The notes beneath the pieces were generated by a model. The model saw only the letters and a program-made list of their open reading frames with translations, did not search any database and was not told the DNA's origin. A stretch of 64,000 nt of DNA. Source: Galaxea fascicularis. Its lineage: Eukaryota > Cnidaria > Anthozoa > Scleractinia > Euphylliidae. Within the stretch, counting starts at the first letter, position 1; each line of letters opens with the position of its first letter. The position numbers and the translations under genes are program-made. Location of the stretch: the NCBI GenBank assembly GCA_948470475.1, contig OX419345.1:7619590-7683589 (forward strand). Reading direction: 5' to 3'. Shown here in pieces: positions 33,792 to 47,400 of the stretch.

Positions 33792-35205
33792 TTTTCTCAG
33801 ATAAATCGGCTTTTTAGAAAACCAGTGTAATCGTTGTTAATTATCTTTGGTAGGACCTTTCGCATTCTATTTGCAATAGATTTGGCCGCTATTTTGTAAT
33901 CACAGTTAAGCAGAGTAATAGGCCTCCAGTTTTTAAGGAGATTGGCGGGTTTGTTCTTTTTAGTTATGAGAGTACGTAATCTTTGAGACCTTTCGAATAT
34001 GCACAATTTAAGGCGTTAAGTAGGTGCTGTGGATGTCATTCCATAAGGTTTTATAGAATTCAGCTGGGAGGCCGTCGATTCCAGGACTCTTGTTTAATTG
34101 GTTCCGTCGATTTCAAACTTTCTAAACATTCGGAGGCAGTCAGAAGGCCTTCACACTGTTTTTGCTCTTGCTCAATTAGATTAAGAGTATTTCATTCTGG
34201 GAAAAATAACTTTTCTTCCGTAGTATTGTTTTGTGTAATAGCCCGGCAAAGAGTAAAGATGCTGATAGAAGGATTTTGCTTCTTCCAGGATCTCCCTATC
34301 ACTATTGAGGACATTATCGTTTGCTAATGCCAGGTGTTTGAAGGTCTTTTTATTAAAATGTCACCGTTTTCCAAGTTTAGAAATTTTGTATTTTAACTCC
34401 TTCATTGTACCATGGCGACTTAGATCTTAAGATTGCCCTGTAGTTTTGTATCCTGAGATTTCTTCTTTTTGTAGAATATTAACATCAAGTTTACTACAGT
34501 TCTGAACTTTCTCATTTTCAGAGAGGTTGTTTTCTTCTACATTTTTTTCTAGAAATAATATTTCCGATTCGAGATTTGTCTCAAATGATTTCATTTTAGC
34601 TATCTTTCTCCTTGCGTAGTTTAGAGAGCTTGACCTAATTTGCATCTTCATGGTGTCCCATAGTGTCCATAGTAGAATGGCATCAATCTCGTTGTTGTTC
34701 GCATATTCATTTGCTACATCAGTCTTTGTTTTCTTGATCAGGCCGACATATTCATCATCTAACAAGATAGAGGTGTTCAATTTTCAAAATCCTGGGCCCC
34801 TGGGGTTGGCATTAATTGCCAAATGAATGGATATTAAAGAGTGATCTGTTTTGTACCCGGGTAAATATGTCTGCCTTAGTAATAGTTGTGCTTAAGCTAG
34901 AGCTTGTCAAAAAGAAGTCTAGACGGCAGTGTATATCAGGTTTTCGTCTCCTCCAGGTAAACCGTTTAGTGGCAAGATTTCCACACAGCCCCATACATTA
35001 ATTATAAATGCATGTTGGGACTTAAAACTCTATTCGTATTCGGAAAAGGGTTAGTATGAGAGTGATGCATGTATAATTAATGTATGGGGCTGTGCGGAAT
35101 TCTTTCCCCGTTTAGTTTCTGGATAAAGCAACACCAAAAGTCTATAAGATCCAATGAATTGGAAAAGTGTTTGATCTCTTTCAGCTAGTTGTTGTGGGTT
35201 TCCGG
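33792..35205 (-). pseudogene. L1/Tx1-like LINE relic (endonuclease to RT)
   Basis: Read on the minus strand from the right: around 35190-35095 pieces resembling the endonuclease end (…LIDFWCCF…), at about 34975-34880 TWRRRKPDIHCRLDFFLTSS (endonuclease C-terminus with the RLDFFL motif), at about 34700-34590 LWDTMKMQIRSSSLNYARRK (linker typical of L1/Tx1 elements), and at about 33960-33800 LKNWRPITLLNCDYKIAAK and NNDYTGFLKSRFI (RT start). The RT continues across the LTR element as IKLIDS at 31845-31825 and is then lost. Stops and frame changes show a dead copy. It was hit by two later insertions: the MITE at 34984-35094 and the LTR element. Confidence 0.85.
34984..35094. mobile_element. 111-bp MITE inside the LINE (CACAGCCCCATACATTAATT ends)
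   Basis: The terminal inverted repeat CACAGCCCCATACATTAATT pairs with AATTAATGTATGGGGCTGTG. The LINE endonuclease frame is interrupted here and resumes to the right. A related sequence with the same ends and core words (CATGCATCACTCTCATACTA-like) lies at 58550-58672. Confidence 0.8.
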
Positions 35206-35866
35206 TCTTACGCCCCTTTTTTTACATGCGGCACTTACACGGGGGAGGGATGGACATTTTGTCTTCGTGCGCATCACTGCCTGGGGGAGTACTAAAGACA
35301 GCGAAATCCGTGGAGTCTGCCAAATTCAAAAACGGGCTATTTCTCGTCCTTTTGTATTTTATTTCCTGTCAAATCTAACGCATCGCACTCCCCCAGGCAG
35401 TGATATGCATGTGGACAAAATGACCATCCCTCCCCAGTGTAAGTGCCGAATGTAAGCAGCCGTGGTCACTAAGCTAGGGTTAATCTTGTCCACGGTCTAT
35501 ATGGATCACGCATAATGGGGGGCAAGTTGGCGACGAAAGGAAGGAAATTTATCTACGCGGCTGCTGTTGGTGATTTGAAGCGGATACTCCGCTGTTTTGG
35601 GAACTTATTGGCCTTCGAACGGCGACTGGTTCGATCTCGAGTCACCGGCCTTCCATTCATTTAGAATGGACAGTGACCTGGGATTTAAAAAAGAGCGATT
35701 GTATTGCATTTAGACGTCCCAGAAAGTAGAGTGAAAGAGGGAAGGCTTTATTTGGCTAGAATATTAATATTTCCACCGTTACTCGGTTCGTTGGAATTCT
35801 AGGTTTTAACGGTCAATTTTTCTTTATCCACATTTGATGATACACACCATGATTGGGCTGCCTGTG
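35205..35866. mobile_element. Half copy of the large foldback family
   Basis: It shares long ordered stretches with the element at 61450-63677: CAAAATGACCATCCCTCCCC, GGAACTTATTGGCCTTC, TTTAGAATGGACAGTGACCT, CATTTAGACGTCCCAGAAAG, and the end TGATTGGGCTGCCTGTG at 35850-35866. Only the centre and one arm are present. The first 200 bp hold an inner inverted repeat, TCACTGCCTGGGGGAGTAC with its inverse near 35386-35404. Confidence 0.65.
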
Positions 35867-37705
35867 AACAATCAAGGTGAATGGCATTGAGCAGGGACTG
35901 CGCATGGGGGTGGGGCTGGGGGCTTTATTTTTTTGGCGGATTAAATCACTATTTCTGTTTACTTAAGTAAACAAGGTCTGTCTTTTTCCAAAAGAAGGTA
36001 CATTACACTATCTTATGTCAAATATACAGAACTCTTAGGAAACGCTGCCTTTTTCTGATTTGTCCATTTCGATCCAATTTGGTTTTTTGAGGGTTTTCTC
36101 GTACAAACACGGCCAGATGAGGCAGTTTGTCGTTAGCCTAACGACAAACGGCCTCATCCGGCCGTGTTTGTACGAGAAAACCCTCAAAAAAACTAAATTG
36201 GATCGATTAGTTTATTCCTGGGCAAACGAAAAATGACCCATTTCCAGATACATTTCTAGCCATTTCAGAAGACTTAAATTTCAAATCTTCCCGGGGGAGC
36301 ATACCCACGGACCCCCTTAGTTGGCTCACGCTTACGCGCTCCCATTAGCCCTACCACTCGAAAATCTGCTCCGTGGTCGCTGTTGAGGTCGACCATTTAC
36401 CAAAAGCGACATTTTGTAGAGCTTTGGAGCGTGTGTTTTCGTTTTCTTGACCTTCGATGAATTCCTCAAATGAAAGAATATCTGCAACTCTTGAACAGCT
36501 TTAACAAGAAGTCACGACTTAAAGGGAACAACGAAAGTCCTGTTAAACTTCGTTTTTTGTTCATTCATCATTGGCTTGGGAAGCCCTCCTGAATGGTGGG
36601 AAAACCGATACGATTTTTTTTACCAGTGAAAAATTTCGTCTGCGGCCTGTGATTGGTCAGACGATAATTTTTCACAAATGAGAAAAGTCGTCCGACCAAT
36701 CAGAGTCGTTATAGTTATCGACGGACCATATTTATTTCACATCTCTGTTTAGAGTTAATCTTAGTACTTATATGATAAACGTCTTTCCCCATACTGCAGG
36801 TTTCTTATGAAGTACTTATACATGTGGCGGTTGTCCACTTGATTGTCGTAAAACCAAAACCAATGCAATTAAACTGACCAATCATAAGAGACAAAGACAG
36901 CTCAGTGAACCAATCAGAAGATGAAGAAATTATATGCAACCGGCGCGAAGGGCGGGAAAATCTCGGAAAATGGGCGCATGCAACGGATGATTTTGATTTT
37001 ACTTCTTATCGGCTGAGAAAGTACGTGGCGCGAGTTTTTTCAACCGATCACAGAGCGAAGTTAACTATATGTGATTGTCTATGGCCAGGGTTGACACAAG
37101 AAAATGGACCGCTCTAATTTGAAACGTTTGGCTGACGTTTTCCCATTGTGCTAATGTGTAACTAGTTTCATGTCGTTCTAAGAAATAACTTGAAATACGC
37201 CTCTTCGAAGGACACGGGCCATTCCTGTCACAAAGACAGTACTTAGTCACAATCTGAATAAATTCATTAGAAGATGGCTCTTTAACGTCATAGCCCAGTG
37301 AAGTGATCGCCTCACCTGAGGTAACCGTTGAGTAAACACGGACAGCCAGTACGATCTCAGCAATTGTTTTTAGACCCCGATTTGCGGTCCGGTCTGGAAT
37401 TTGGACCCAAGACTTCCTCCCCCCATTCTTCCATTTAGCAGTCCGCTGTGAACTATTGAGCTAACCACTTAGGGTGTCGAAACATTGAAGGCCTATGTTT
37501 TCTTGCTATGACTTTTGAAGGCGTTTTGATCAGAGGGCCTGGCTCCAACATCAATTATCCGTAACTGGTTTTCAGCCCCAACAAATCGTATTTAATTTGT
37601 GGATACCTGCGATCAACAAGGCGCACTTAACTTTGACAGCCACTTGCCCTAAGGCTTCGTGTGACTCGCGTGGGAAACAATCAGCCGGTCTTAAAGCAAG
37701 TCAGT
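35867..37705. other. Intergenic stretch upstream of aquaporin 2
   Basis: It contains the palindrome at 36070-36205 and a weaker inverted pair near 36615-36720 (CAGTGAAAAATTTCGTC; GTCCGACCAATCAGAG). No gene is supported, and no promoter element is clear enough to call. Confidence 0.55.
36070..36205. repeat. 136-bp near-perfect palindrome
   Basis: Arms of about 65 bp (CGATCCAATTTGGTTTTTTG, then TCGTACAAACACGGCCAGAT) meet at GTTAGCCTAAC with almost no loop. It is probably a foldback transposable element. Confidence 0.8.
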
Positions 37706-37729
37706 ATGTTTTTCCAAGAAGGGAAAATC

Positions 37730-40700
37730 ATGGCACTACGTTCGCGATCATTTTGGACTGAAGTGCTAGCAGAACTTCTGGCGACCCTTTTGTTCCTGTT
37801 CATGGTTTGTGGAACGGTTTTGCCGTGGAACGACACGCCGCCTTCCGTGATACACATCGCGTTCAGCCATGGCCTGAGCATCGCAACTCTTGCGATGGCA
37901 GTTCAACATGTATCTGGAGGACAGCTTAATCCAGCCGTGACAATCTGTATGATGGCGGCTGGAAGAGTTTCATTGTTAAAGGCTGTCTTCTTCATCGCAG
38001 CTCAGTGTGCAGGAGGTAAGTATAAAGTAAACCTTTCGATTCCAGAACTGGTCGGATTCTGATAAAAAAACTTTTTGCCTGCAAGGTATAGAATGCAAAC
38101 AATCATCAACATTCAACAATGCTGATAATTCACCAATAATGGTCACACTATATGATTTAAAAACCTCGATATACTAGCATTGATCAACTAATTAATATGG
38201 CTCCAAGACTTTCAAGTCTGTTATAGCAGAAAACTGCATCTCAATTTAGTTTCAGCAAATGCTGTAGCTTTAACGTTTGTCTAGTCTTTCGGTAATGAGC
38301 TATGTTTTCATTAGGGGTTATTTGAGCGTGAAGGCGTTGCAGTTTCTAATTGTGCTGTGCTTGCTAGGAGGCAAAACGCAGCAGCTACGAAAGATAAATT
38401 CCTCGTAATGGTTGTGCTCACATCATTGACATTCTTGATGCAACACCTGCTTTCTACTTATTAGAGTTTCACTTTATTTGGCTTTGAGACTACTGTGCAA
38501 GGATGACAGGCAAACAAAGTTCCCATACCGTGACAAATAAGCTCTCAGGTTATGTAAATAGAACCTTATGTATGAAGATCTTTATTAATTTGAGCTCGGT
38601 GGTTTTGAACAGTTCAGTGAAAACCAGGACTCATAGCCAGGACCTTAAAATAACTGAGAAGGTCATACTGGCTATGTGCAGAACATCTGCTATAGTCGAA
38701 TTCGGATGATCGTGTCTTTTGACATTAGTCTCGTGTTTGTCTCCTTCACCTTCACACGCCGGAAGGGTACTATGTTAAAGAACCCACACACTGATGAATC
38801 GAAAAGAGTAGGGAACGTAGTTCTTGAAACTGTCATCTGCCCTTAATTAAACACATGTCAGCGTTGGGTATAGGCAAGGCGATGGGCTGACCGCCTGTCG
38901 CCAAGAACCTCGTCCGAGGAGGCCCACTGTATGCCCCAGGACTGATTTGATAACAATGACGACTTCAGTTTAAAGAGAAACGGGTGACGAGCAACGAGTG
39001 ACGCACAAAATTAACTTTATGAGAGAAATCGATTAAGAACATGATTAACCGGAAAAAGTAAAGGGCAAAAATCAATCGATGACAGTAACGCTAACTAGTT
39101 CATAATGAAAAGGAAAAAATCAAACAATATAAGGTTCATATTGACCGTTGCATTGCAAATTACCGTAAGGTCGACAGAATTTCATAGGGTGCGATAGGGT
39201 CAGAATAAAATCTGTGGAAAACACCGCATTTTGTCGAATATGGTTTGGTTCTGGGAGTGTTAACTGGAAACTAAGCTTCTAAAAAAATACAGGTAGACAT
39301 TTTCATTTCAATCACTCAAAAAGTAGCTTTCGACGTAAGAGGTTATTTGTTGCTCTTTCTTCACTGGTTCGAGTTGCAAATTTAAAGGGAGGATTGAAAC
39401 GTGAAAGGTGTTTCTTCGAGTTGTTCAAACCAGCACTTGTGTGCTCGAGACAATTACCAATCGAGATGAAATAAAGATTTTCACTAGTTTTGCTTGTTTG
39501 CCGATATTTTACATCAGTATTGCGATTTGACTTTGGAGTTTGCCAGCTGAATCTTTGTTTTGGCCAGAAAAGCTAACTGTGCAAATTACAGCCATAAAAT
39601 ATAAGTGTCTGCAGGATTTTAACTCCAATGCACCATTTTGCTAATGATAACCTCCAGGTGGATCTGCCCACAATTTTATGCGACTATTCACCTTACTTCG
39701 TTTCCTTTCTTTTTACAGGCAATTTGACTTAACAAAGTTTTCATTATTGCAAGATATATAAATGAGAGGAGAAAACAGGCGAATAGTCAATAGACTACAC
39801 AAATTTTTGGATAAAAAAATGATTTAAACCGTCATGGGCATCCGTGTTTGCCCTCATTACAGCAAGAATGATGGGTCAATTATCCGATGATCCATGAGCA
39901 CCTAAATAATTTGAAACTTAAGGCAAATGCGTCCAATTTCGTTTTCCATTTTCTAGGATAGTATCCGAACGTTGTAAAACGGGTATACGTTTACGCCAAT
40001 CCCATTTGCCTTGATCCGAGTTGTAAGCTCAATTTTCTTTGTCTCCAATGTCGTTTGATATTTTTCTGAAGTCATTAGTACCGCGCTTATATTAAGTGAA
40101 GCGTGTAAGTTTCTCCTTTCAAGCAAATGGGTAAAAAACGTTCAAGTTATGTGTGTATACAGATACTGTTTTGCAGTTGCAGCTCTATTGGACTTCCATT
40201 TTTAGATCCTGATAACGTTCAATATTTTCTTGTTCTACCCTTGCACTTGTGTATCGAACCTGGACATGCCACATCGACAATGAAGCGTAGTCTTTCCTTT
40301 TATTGTAGAGCAAAACTAACTAAAAATTATCATCATTATTGATTTTTGTTGAGTAAACGATCTCTTATTCTTTCCGCCATGCAGCTATCGGTGGTGCAGC
40401 CATAGTTTACGGCATTACTCCTCCAGACGCCGTCGGCTCTTTAGGCGTCACAGCTCCAGCGAATGGCGTCACCACAAACCAAGTGTTTGCAACAGAGCTG
40501 GTCCTCACATTCATATTGGTGTTCGTTATCTTCGCTGCCACAGATCCTGAGAGGGGCATGACTGGATATGGAGTACCGCTGGCCATTGGAATCTGTGTGT
40601 TCATTTGTCTTATGCATGGGGTGAGGTTCTTCAAACAATACTTTCTTTGTTGTCACTTTTTTGTATCGAAGACGGGTTATAAGCTTTAATACTATATTAT

Positions 40701-42373
40701 TCATCTGAAACATGGCCGTGTTAGCCATTTATTCACAATGCCTTTTTAGTGCATCCTGATCCTCGCAGTTGTGAACGCAATTTAGCCAATTGCGTAAAGA
40801 AGCATGAAACAAAATTCAGGACTTCAACGGGGTTTGAACCCGTGACCCGTATCTGTTAACCTGTCTAACATTTATTTGTTATTTTGCATCAAATTCTAAC
40901 TTTGAGCCTCGTTGAAAATGCTGGTGTTCTAGTCTACCGAGATGAACGAACGACAATTAGTTTTATAGAAAACTGAGTGGCCGTCCGTTGCTAACATCAT
41001 TTGCAAGTAGACTTTGTGGATTACTTTACGAAAAAAGGGTAGTGCGTAGCTAAAATCATTTGTAGATAGACTGTACATTACAGCATTACAGCACCAGCTC
41101 CTTTTTGTTATAATTAATCATAACAATAATCGATACTAATAGTGATTCCTCAAGCTTCAAAACATATTCTTTGATAATAACGTAGAGCCAGTGTTAGGCA
41201 TTCTTTAACAAAGAATGGTAGAAAAAATACTTTATAACACTGATTTACAACAGACTATATGAGGTCTGTGCTGGAATAAGCAATCATAACTAAAATAACA
41301 CTTTAATTTAGATTCCATCATCTGGCGCCAGCATGAATCCAGCCCGCTCACTCGGTCCTGCTGTCATCATGAACTCATGGAGAGACCATTGGGTGAGGTG
41401 TTCACATGCAGTTTATAAGTTATCCCCAGAAAGCTTGGTAAAACTGTTTGATGATTTTCATCATTACCAACCAGGGCCTAAGTCATTCACTAATAACTTG
41501 GACGCACTAATAGAGCAACTTTGAACAAGCCTGGCCCCAGTCGTTCAAAGAACAGATGCGGCTATCAAGGCGATAAGTCGCTATCCTGTGAAATAACAAG
41601 TATCGCAACACATTGTATTTATTCGCTGGGTAGCAGATTATCCGCTGGACAGAGCGAGTCATCTTCTATTTGAACAACTGCGGTCTGGACAACGTGTATT
41701 TTATACAAATGGAAAATTTATCCCGCTTATGGTAGGACGTACGTGTAATGCTCGGTGATTTTTCTTCTATTCAGTGATTAAGCTCATGCACACTAGCCTA
41801 ATGTTGTTTACTGTCACGGCCAGCACTTAAAAGATGCAAAATATTTTCATCCACTTAAGTGTTTTTACCAATTTTTCACTTGTAGACCCTGACTTCTTGC
41901 TTTCGTTTCAAGCATGTTAAGACGGGTTGAAAGGTCCCAAAAGAGGCCGGACAAATAAGGCTGCCGGACAAATAACGAATTTGTCTGGACAGATGGAGAC
42001 TCGAAGATGCTACGGTGTGAACAATACTATTCCTGGCGTTAGCGTTTTCTAATCTCCATTTCCACTTGTCCGACACGAAAGGAACGTAGTAACTACGTTT
42101 TAAATGAAACCATGGCGGTAAGGGATTGGGTAAACACAATGGGACTCACGGGAAGTTGGGGCGTTAGGATATAGTGTAGTACGTAAACCATAGTTTTTTA
42201 TTTCATGACAGATATATTGGATTGCTCCTATCTTTGGTGGTCTCATCGCAACTTGCACCTATCAGTTGTTATTTGCACAGAAAAGAGCCAATCAGAATGC
42301 AGCAAATGACACCTACAACGTGGAAATGATGGATAGGGAGGATTCCTCTAAGCTCTTTGTTTCCTCCTTGTGA
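37730..42373 (+). CDS. Aquaporin 2 of the array, altered filter (254 aa)
   Basis: Four exons: 37730-38015, 40385-40620, 41312-41392, 42212-42373 (TGA). Phases are 1, 0, 0 and exon 2 is 236 nt, exactly as in both neighbours. The start at 37730 (ATCATGG) is chosen because it aligns with the other paralogues; an in-frame ATG at 37706 would add eight residues. Both pore motifs are kept: GGQLNPAVT (NPA 67-69) and [14 protein letters not shown] (NPA 183-185). The aromatic/arginine set is His47, Leu171, Ala180 and Arg186: the Phe, His and Cys of water-specific aquaporins are all replaced. The tail is longer and acidic, ending [11 protein letters not shown]. Six membrane segments are visible (e.g. 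[28 protein letters not shown]). It is complete and open, so this is a changed pore rather than decay. Substrate is unknown; a wider pore passing small solutes is possible. Confidence 0.92.
38715..38960. repeat. Dispersed repeat (SINE-like) in aquaporin 2 intron 1
   Basis: Text such as TGTTAAAGAACCCACACACT, AAAAGAGTAGGGAACGTAGT and GTCCGAGGAGGCCCACTGTA is, from memory, typical of a common coral interspersed repeat. No second copy lies in this window, so the call rests on recognition only. Confidence 0.4.
40745..40870 (-). repeat. tRNA-derived SINE fragment in aquaporin 2 intron 2
   Basis: CATCCTGATCCTCGCAGTTG leads to AACGCAATTTAGCCAATTGC and CAACGGGGTTTGAACCCGTG. The minus strand gives a clean B box (GGGTTCAAACCCCG). 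It is the best-preserved head-flank of the SINE family also seen at 2.2-3.4 kb. Confidence 0.7.
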
Positions 42374-43092
42374 ATAATATATGATAATATGTCAGTCCTA
42401 CGCACTTGATCTGATAGACTGAATCATTTCAAGCGTTTTGCCTTTTTGTTTATTTATAGTTTTCTTTTATTACGATCTTGACGCTGAAAAGGAGATCATT
42501 CTGTTTGTGCCAGGTCGCTATGGTAACCTGAGCAATAACATGAACAAGAACAACTTACAATTAAGTAGTCAATTGAAGAAAAAAGAAAGTAAGAACAGAT
42601 TCCCAGAGGTAACTTTTCTGGTTACACAACTGTCCACTCACAAATGATTTTTCCGCCTTATTCACTGATGACATACCATTCACATGAATACAACAACGTA
42701 ACTTGTACAGAACGCACTTAGTCACTTCATTACGTTTAGACGTAGGAATATAAAAATGCAAAATAACTTGGTTTTCATCGATTTTGCTGAAACATTGAAA
42801 GACAGGTTTGGAAACGACTGAATTTCCGTATTTTTTATCGCGCATAGGACATGTCACGGCTGTTAAACCAATCAAATCAAAGTCTGGAGTCGAACTGGAA
42901 TAAATATAATCCAGTTATACTACGCTCGTTCTGATTGGTCAAATTTTATGGTTTATTGGCCCGATAATTAATTATAAACTCAAATTTTCTCCCAACATCC
43001 CCTCGTGGTTTTTTTTTCCGCCGGAAAAATTACATGGAATTTACGGTCTATTTCTTAAATATTTAAGCAATAGAAAACGTTTTCTATGTTTG

Positions 43093-43137
<45 letters not shown>

Positions 43138-44465
43138 GTTATGCAAACCCGAGACGAAGTCGAGGGTTTGCATAACTGTCGAGAATTCTCCCAACCCCTC
43201 GAGTGTTTATACCAGGCTATACAAACACAGGAAAAAAGTTTCTATTGCTTTTATAAAATAACTTCCTCTAAAAACTACAACGCGTCACACAACCATGTTT
43301 ACATTCTCTCATGCAAACACGCCTCTCGGCCAATCAGAGCGCGCGTACTATCTTAGTTATTTTATAAATTAACATATAACTCCTTGGTCATGTCGTACTA
43401 AAAGCTATAGGTTGTCATGGTATTTAACCTCGGTTAGCGGTAACCATACTTCGAACAACTCTGCCATGGTTGTTTTCCTTTGCGACATACAAAGATTTCA
43501 GGCAGTAGCAAATAACTAAGTAAAATAATTTATCCTCGCGGTACTTAACACTGCGCGACAGTCTTCAGTCCACAACCAAAAACCGACTTAGCTTTAGAGA
43601 GATAAACAGTTTAAAATAAAAGAGATCAAAGTGCCATTTCAGTTTTTTGTCTGAAACTTGAGCTGGAAACTAAAAGGAGAGTATGAAGACCTCAGAGCAC
43701 ACTCAAAAAAGAAAATTTATGTATTCGATAAACACGCAAGAATGAAAGAGGGGCAAAATCAACTTGCGATTATCTAATTCACCGATCAAATCCTTAAAAA
43801 TCAGACATGTATATAGGAAGGAAGTGTGAGACTGATGCGTGGGTGGCATTCAGGTAAACAGTGTTGTTGTTGCAACTGCTGTTCTTCTTAGTGCAAAATA
43901 GCATAAGCTGACGTATAATGAATATTTATATCAATGAATACGTTTCAGAGGGATTTAAATAGTACTAGTTGAAGTGCGTTTTTTTTGAAAATCGAAAAAG
44001 CGGATTAAAAAATGTTTTTGCTTGCCGGCGTGAACACGAAATTATCTGTTGAACACGTTTAAAGATAATATTATTATTTCTTGTAAGCGCTCTGTTCCGC
44101 ATTTCGGACCGGAATCAATGTTTTGCGTTTCCTAGTGATTCAAACTAAAATCAAGCAAATCAAAGAGCATCATCTTACCAGGGATTTATTTAAACACGAA
44201 ATCGTTTAATAAAAAGAGTAAAAACATGCAAGAGGAACAAGGGGAACAAGGGGAATTAAACGCAAGAAGTCATTAAGTTTAACAAAAACGGAAAAGCCAT
44301 AAGATAATCACTTAGCAAGCCAATAGTAGCGAAGTGCATTACAATTTGTCATCATTGTAAACGCTTTCAAGCTGCCCCTGTATAAACTGTTATGAATTCA
44401 CTTCGATGATTTATTTTGATTTAGACGCCTGATTGCGACCAAGAAATTTAGTAGTATTTCCAACC
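42374..44465. other. Spacer between aquaporins 2 and 3
   Basis: No gene is supported. A foldback lies at 43087-43228, apparently the centre of a larger imperfect inverted structure spanning roughly 42900-43380. Confidence 0.55.
43087..43228. repeat. Foldback repeat (142 bp)
   Basis: The arm TGTTTGCATAGCCTGATATA…GGTTGGGAGAATTCGAGA…GTTATGCAAACCC is mirrored by GGGTTTGCATAACTGTCGAG…CCAGGCTATACAAACA after a 12-base loop (GAGACGAAGTCGA). Confidence 0.8.
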
Positions 44466-47400
44466 ATGAAAATGCTGGACACACTTTCGCTTCGCAAGCG
44501 AGAATTTTGGGTTTGCGTCAGTGGAGAGTTTCTAGCTACGGCCATGTTTGTTTTTCTGGTTTGTGGTTCAACGTTGAACTGGCAAATCACCGATTGTATG
44601 GTTCTACACATTTCGCTGACGGCTGGTTTAAGTATAACGACGCTTGCGATGGCGATTGGGCATCTTAGCGGAGGACTCATAAACCCCGCAGTAAACCTGG
44701 CATTGTTGGTTGCTAGAAAAATTTCTATCATGGAAGGGGTGTTCTATACAGCAGCCCAGATTTGTGGAGGTAGGTGTCTTTTGAATACTTTGTGCTTTTA
44801 GTGGAAACTAAGCGAGGAACCGAGGCGAACAACTGATCAGCATTCAAAGTGTTGCTGAAATGCTGCTGTCAAAAGTCATTCATCGACATATTTAAGTTAA
44901 ATACTCGGACGATGTGGTATTTTGTATTTTTAATCAGAGCACTAAACTGTGCAGGCGTCGAACCGAAAATGAGTTTTGATTTCTTAGCTCAACATGATAC
45001 TGAGTGGACTGATAATCAACTGACCAAAGCACATTGCACTACATTGTTTTCTTTTTCTTTGTCATATCGCTATGAAAAAATCTCGTAATGTCTTAAACAA
45101 ACTTTGCTAGATTACGCCAACAGCAGGTCATAAGCGCTTAATTGTCAGCTACAGAAATAAAATAAAAGTGACTGCCTGAAAAAGTATTGAAAGTTACCCA
45201 TCAACGTCGACACCATTTTCACTTTTTTCAGGGGCACCCAAGGAAAAGTTTCGGTAGATACCTGTTCGGTGGAGGGTAGTTCGCTTTAGGTTTTCGGCGT
45301 CGATAGAAGAGTGCACTCGAATTTTCGTAACTGAAACGTTGCCTAAAAGATTCGCAATGGGGAAATCATAGCCCCTGACGTTTTCGGAATGATCATATTT
45401 GCTGTCTTTGGCAGTGATAAACGTCAGCTAGCATTTTCGGAAAGAAAATAGTTCCCTAGAAAGTTCGTAGGAAGTTCTCTTTGGCTAGCAATTTCTCAAA
45501 GGAAAATTTTGTTCCCTAAGATTTCCTTGCAATTAAAATTTCAGCAAAGGAGTCCGAACAGATCTTTTGATTCTAGCTAACGAAAATATCACTTAAAACA
45601 GACTTCAAACAGCATGAGGTACTCAAAAATGCCTTTCTACAGCTTTGGGTTGATTTGGCTCGTTGGGTGTCCCTGTTTTTTCTATATTCATATCCAAGAA
45701 AAACATAGATGACAGTGATACCCCTCCGGAAAATGACTTTCCCCTTCTACCTCCCCCAAAACACCCCCGGGATAAAAATAACTTTTTTCCACCAAATCAA
45801 ATCGAGCAATCTTAGTTTAATTTCCAAAATCAACTATATAACTAAATGCGTCAATTGCATGTACTCAATAACAATATGACCAAATGTCTTTTATCAGTTC
45901 AGGGATACGATTTCAGTCTACAGTGGAGCAAAGTCTTTAAAAGGTTCAAAGTGGTTTTTATCCGGGACATCTGGTCACCCGTACGGGAGACCGGGAGATT
46001 CGTTGCATATCCGGGAGACTCCCGGGTAATCCGGGAGAGTTGGCATGTATAAGTAAGTCAAACGACTTTTGGCGACATCCTTGCTATCTGTAGCAACGAC
46101 AACGGCTAATTGCTGTGGTACAGCAATAAATATTCCTTAGCGGCAACAAAACTAGGCCTTTGTATTGGGTTTCCTCGCGATGGCTTTTTCACGTGACACT
46201 GAAATAGGGCGGCACTGAGCGCCGCTCTCAGATAGTTAAACATTTTTCGTTAAAAATCTGTCAAGAATTACGGAACGTAAAGCAGCCCGCCCAAAGAGCG
46301 AAATTTTCAATCTTTAAGTGACATAGAGGATTTCGTGAAGCCGAAACCAAACTAACTGCTCTGACCAAACACAGCACATACAAACAGTGCAATGGCCAAT
46401 CATTTTTGTGTAGTCTTGGCTATTACTTACGTACAACCGGCACCAAGCCCGGGAAAGTCATCAGACTGCTCCTCATTGGTTAAGAAAAGCGGGTTGAGTT
46501 TTGACCAGCAGCCACAAAGCGACCAAAAGTAAACGAGAATTACTTGATTGTCGGGCGCTTTAAAGAAGCAAATTATTAAAATAAACATGTAGCAGTTATA
46601 AGACGCTATTCTTTGAAGTCTGTAGCAACAGAATGGAAACTCACTTATATTTAATTTCGCGTAGCTGAACTGTAATGAATGCATTTTACCCACAGAAAGT
46701 TAATTGACGTATTTGTTTCTTGCAATATATTTTTCGACATTTTTTGGCAATTTCTTTCAAGTAAAGTAAACAAGAAAAGCAAATAAGATTTTCACTCGCA
46801 AACTGTCCCAATAATTGTCAACCTAAAAATTGTACATCCGACGGCTTCTTCATCGGTAAAACAGGAAAGAATAAAATAAAGTAAGTTAGATAACCAACAG
46901 TAAAAAAAATGAAAAAATGCAATTTTATCGAGTTTAGCGGTTTGTCGATCCACGGATAACTTTTTAACTCTGATATTACTATCTTGAAGTGAAACTCACA
47001 GCCTGTTTTCCTGCATTTTCATTCTAAAAGTAAACATCCCTTGTGACTCCTGTGTGTCACTAGCTTCCGTATTAAATTGCTCCACAACTTTTATCATAAC
47101 ATCTACTCTCGGGTCATTTAATTTATTACAACCACGGTTTTCGTTAATTCTATTTTGAACCTTCCGATTTTCCTTTAGCGCTTCCTCGACAAATTTCTGA
47201 TAATTGACGTTTTTTTGAAAGATTTATTTCTTTAAACGCTTATTACAAGGGAGTTAAAATTCTTAAAAGGGAAGATCAAAACCATAGAGACGTATTGCTC
47301 AGTAGTTTTCAAGAGGCCATATTCGTATTCTCGGTTATTGAACTGGATGTCATGAAGTGGAGGCTCTTGCGGGGGAAACATTTACATATGAAAAGAATCG

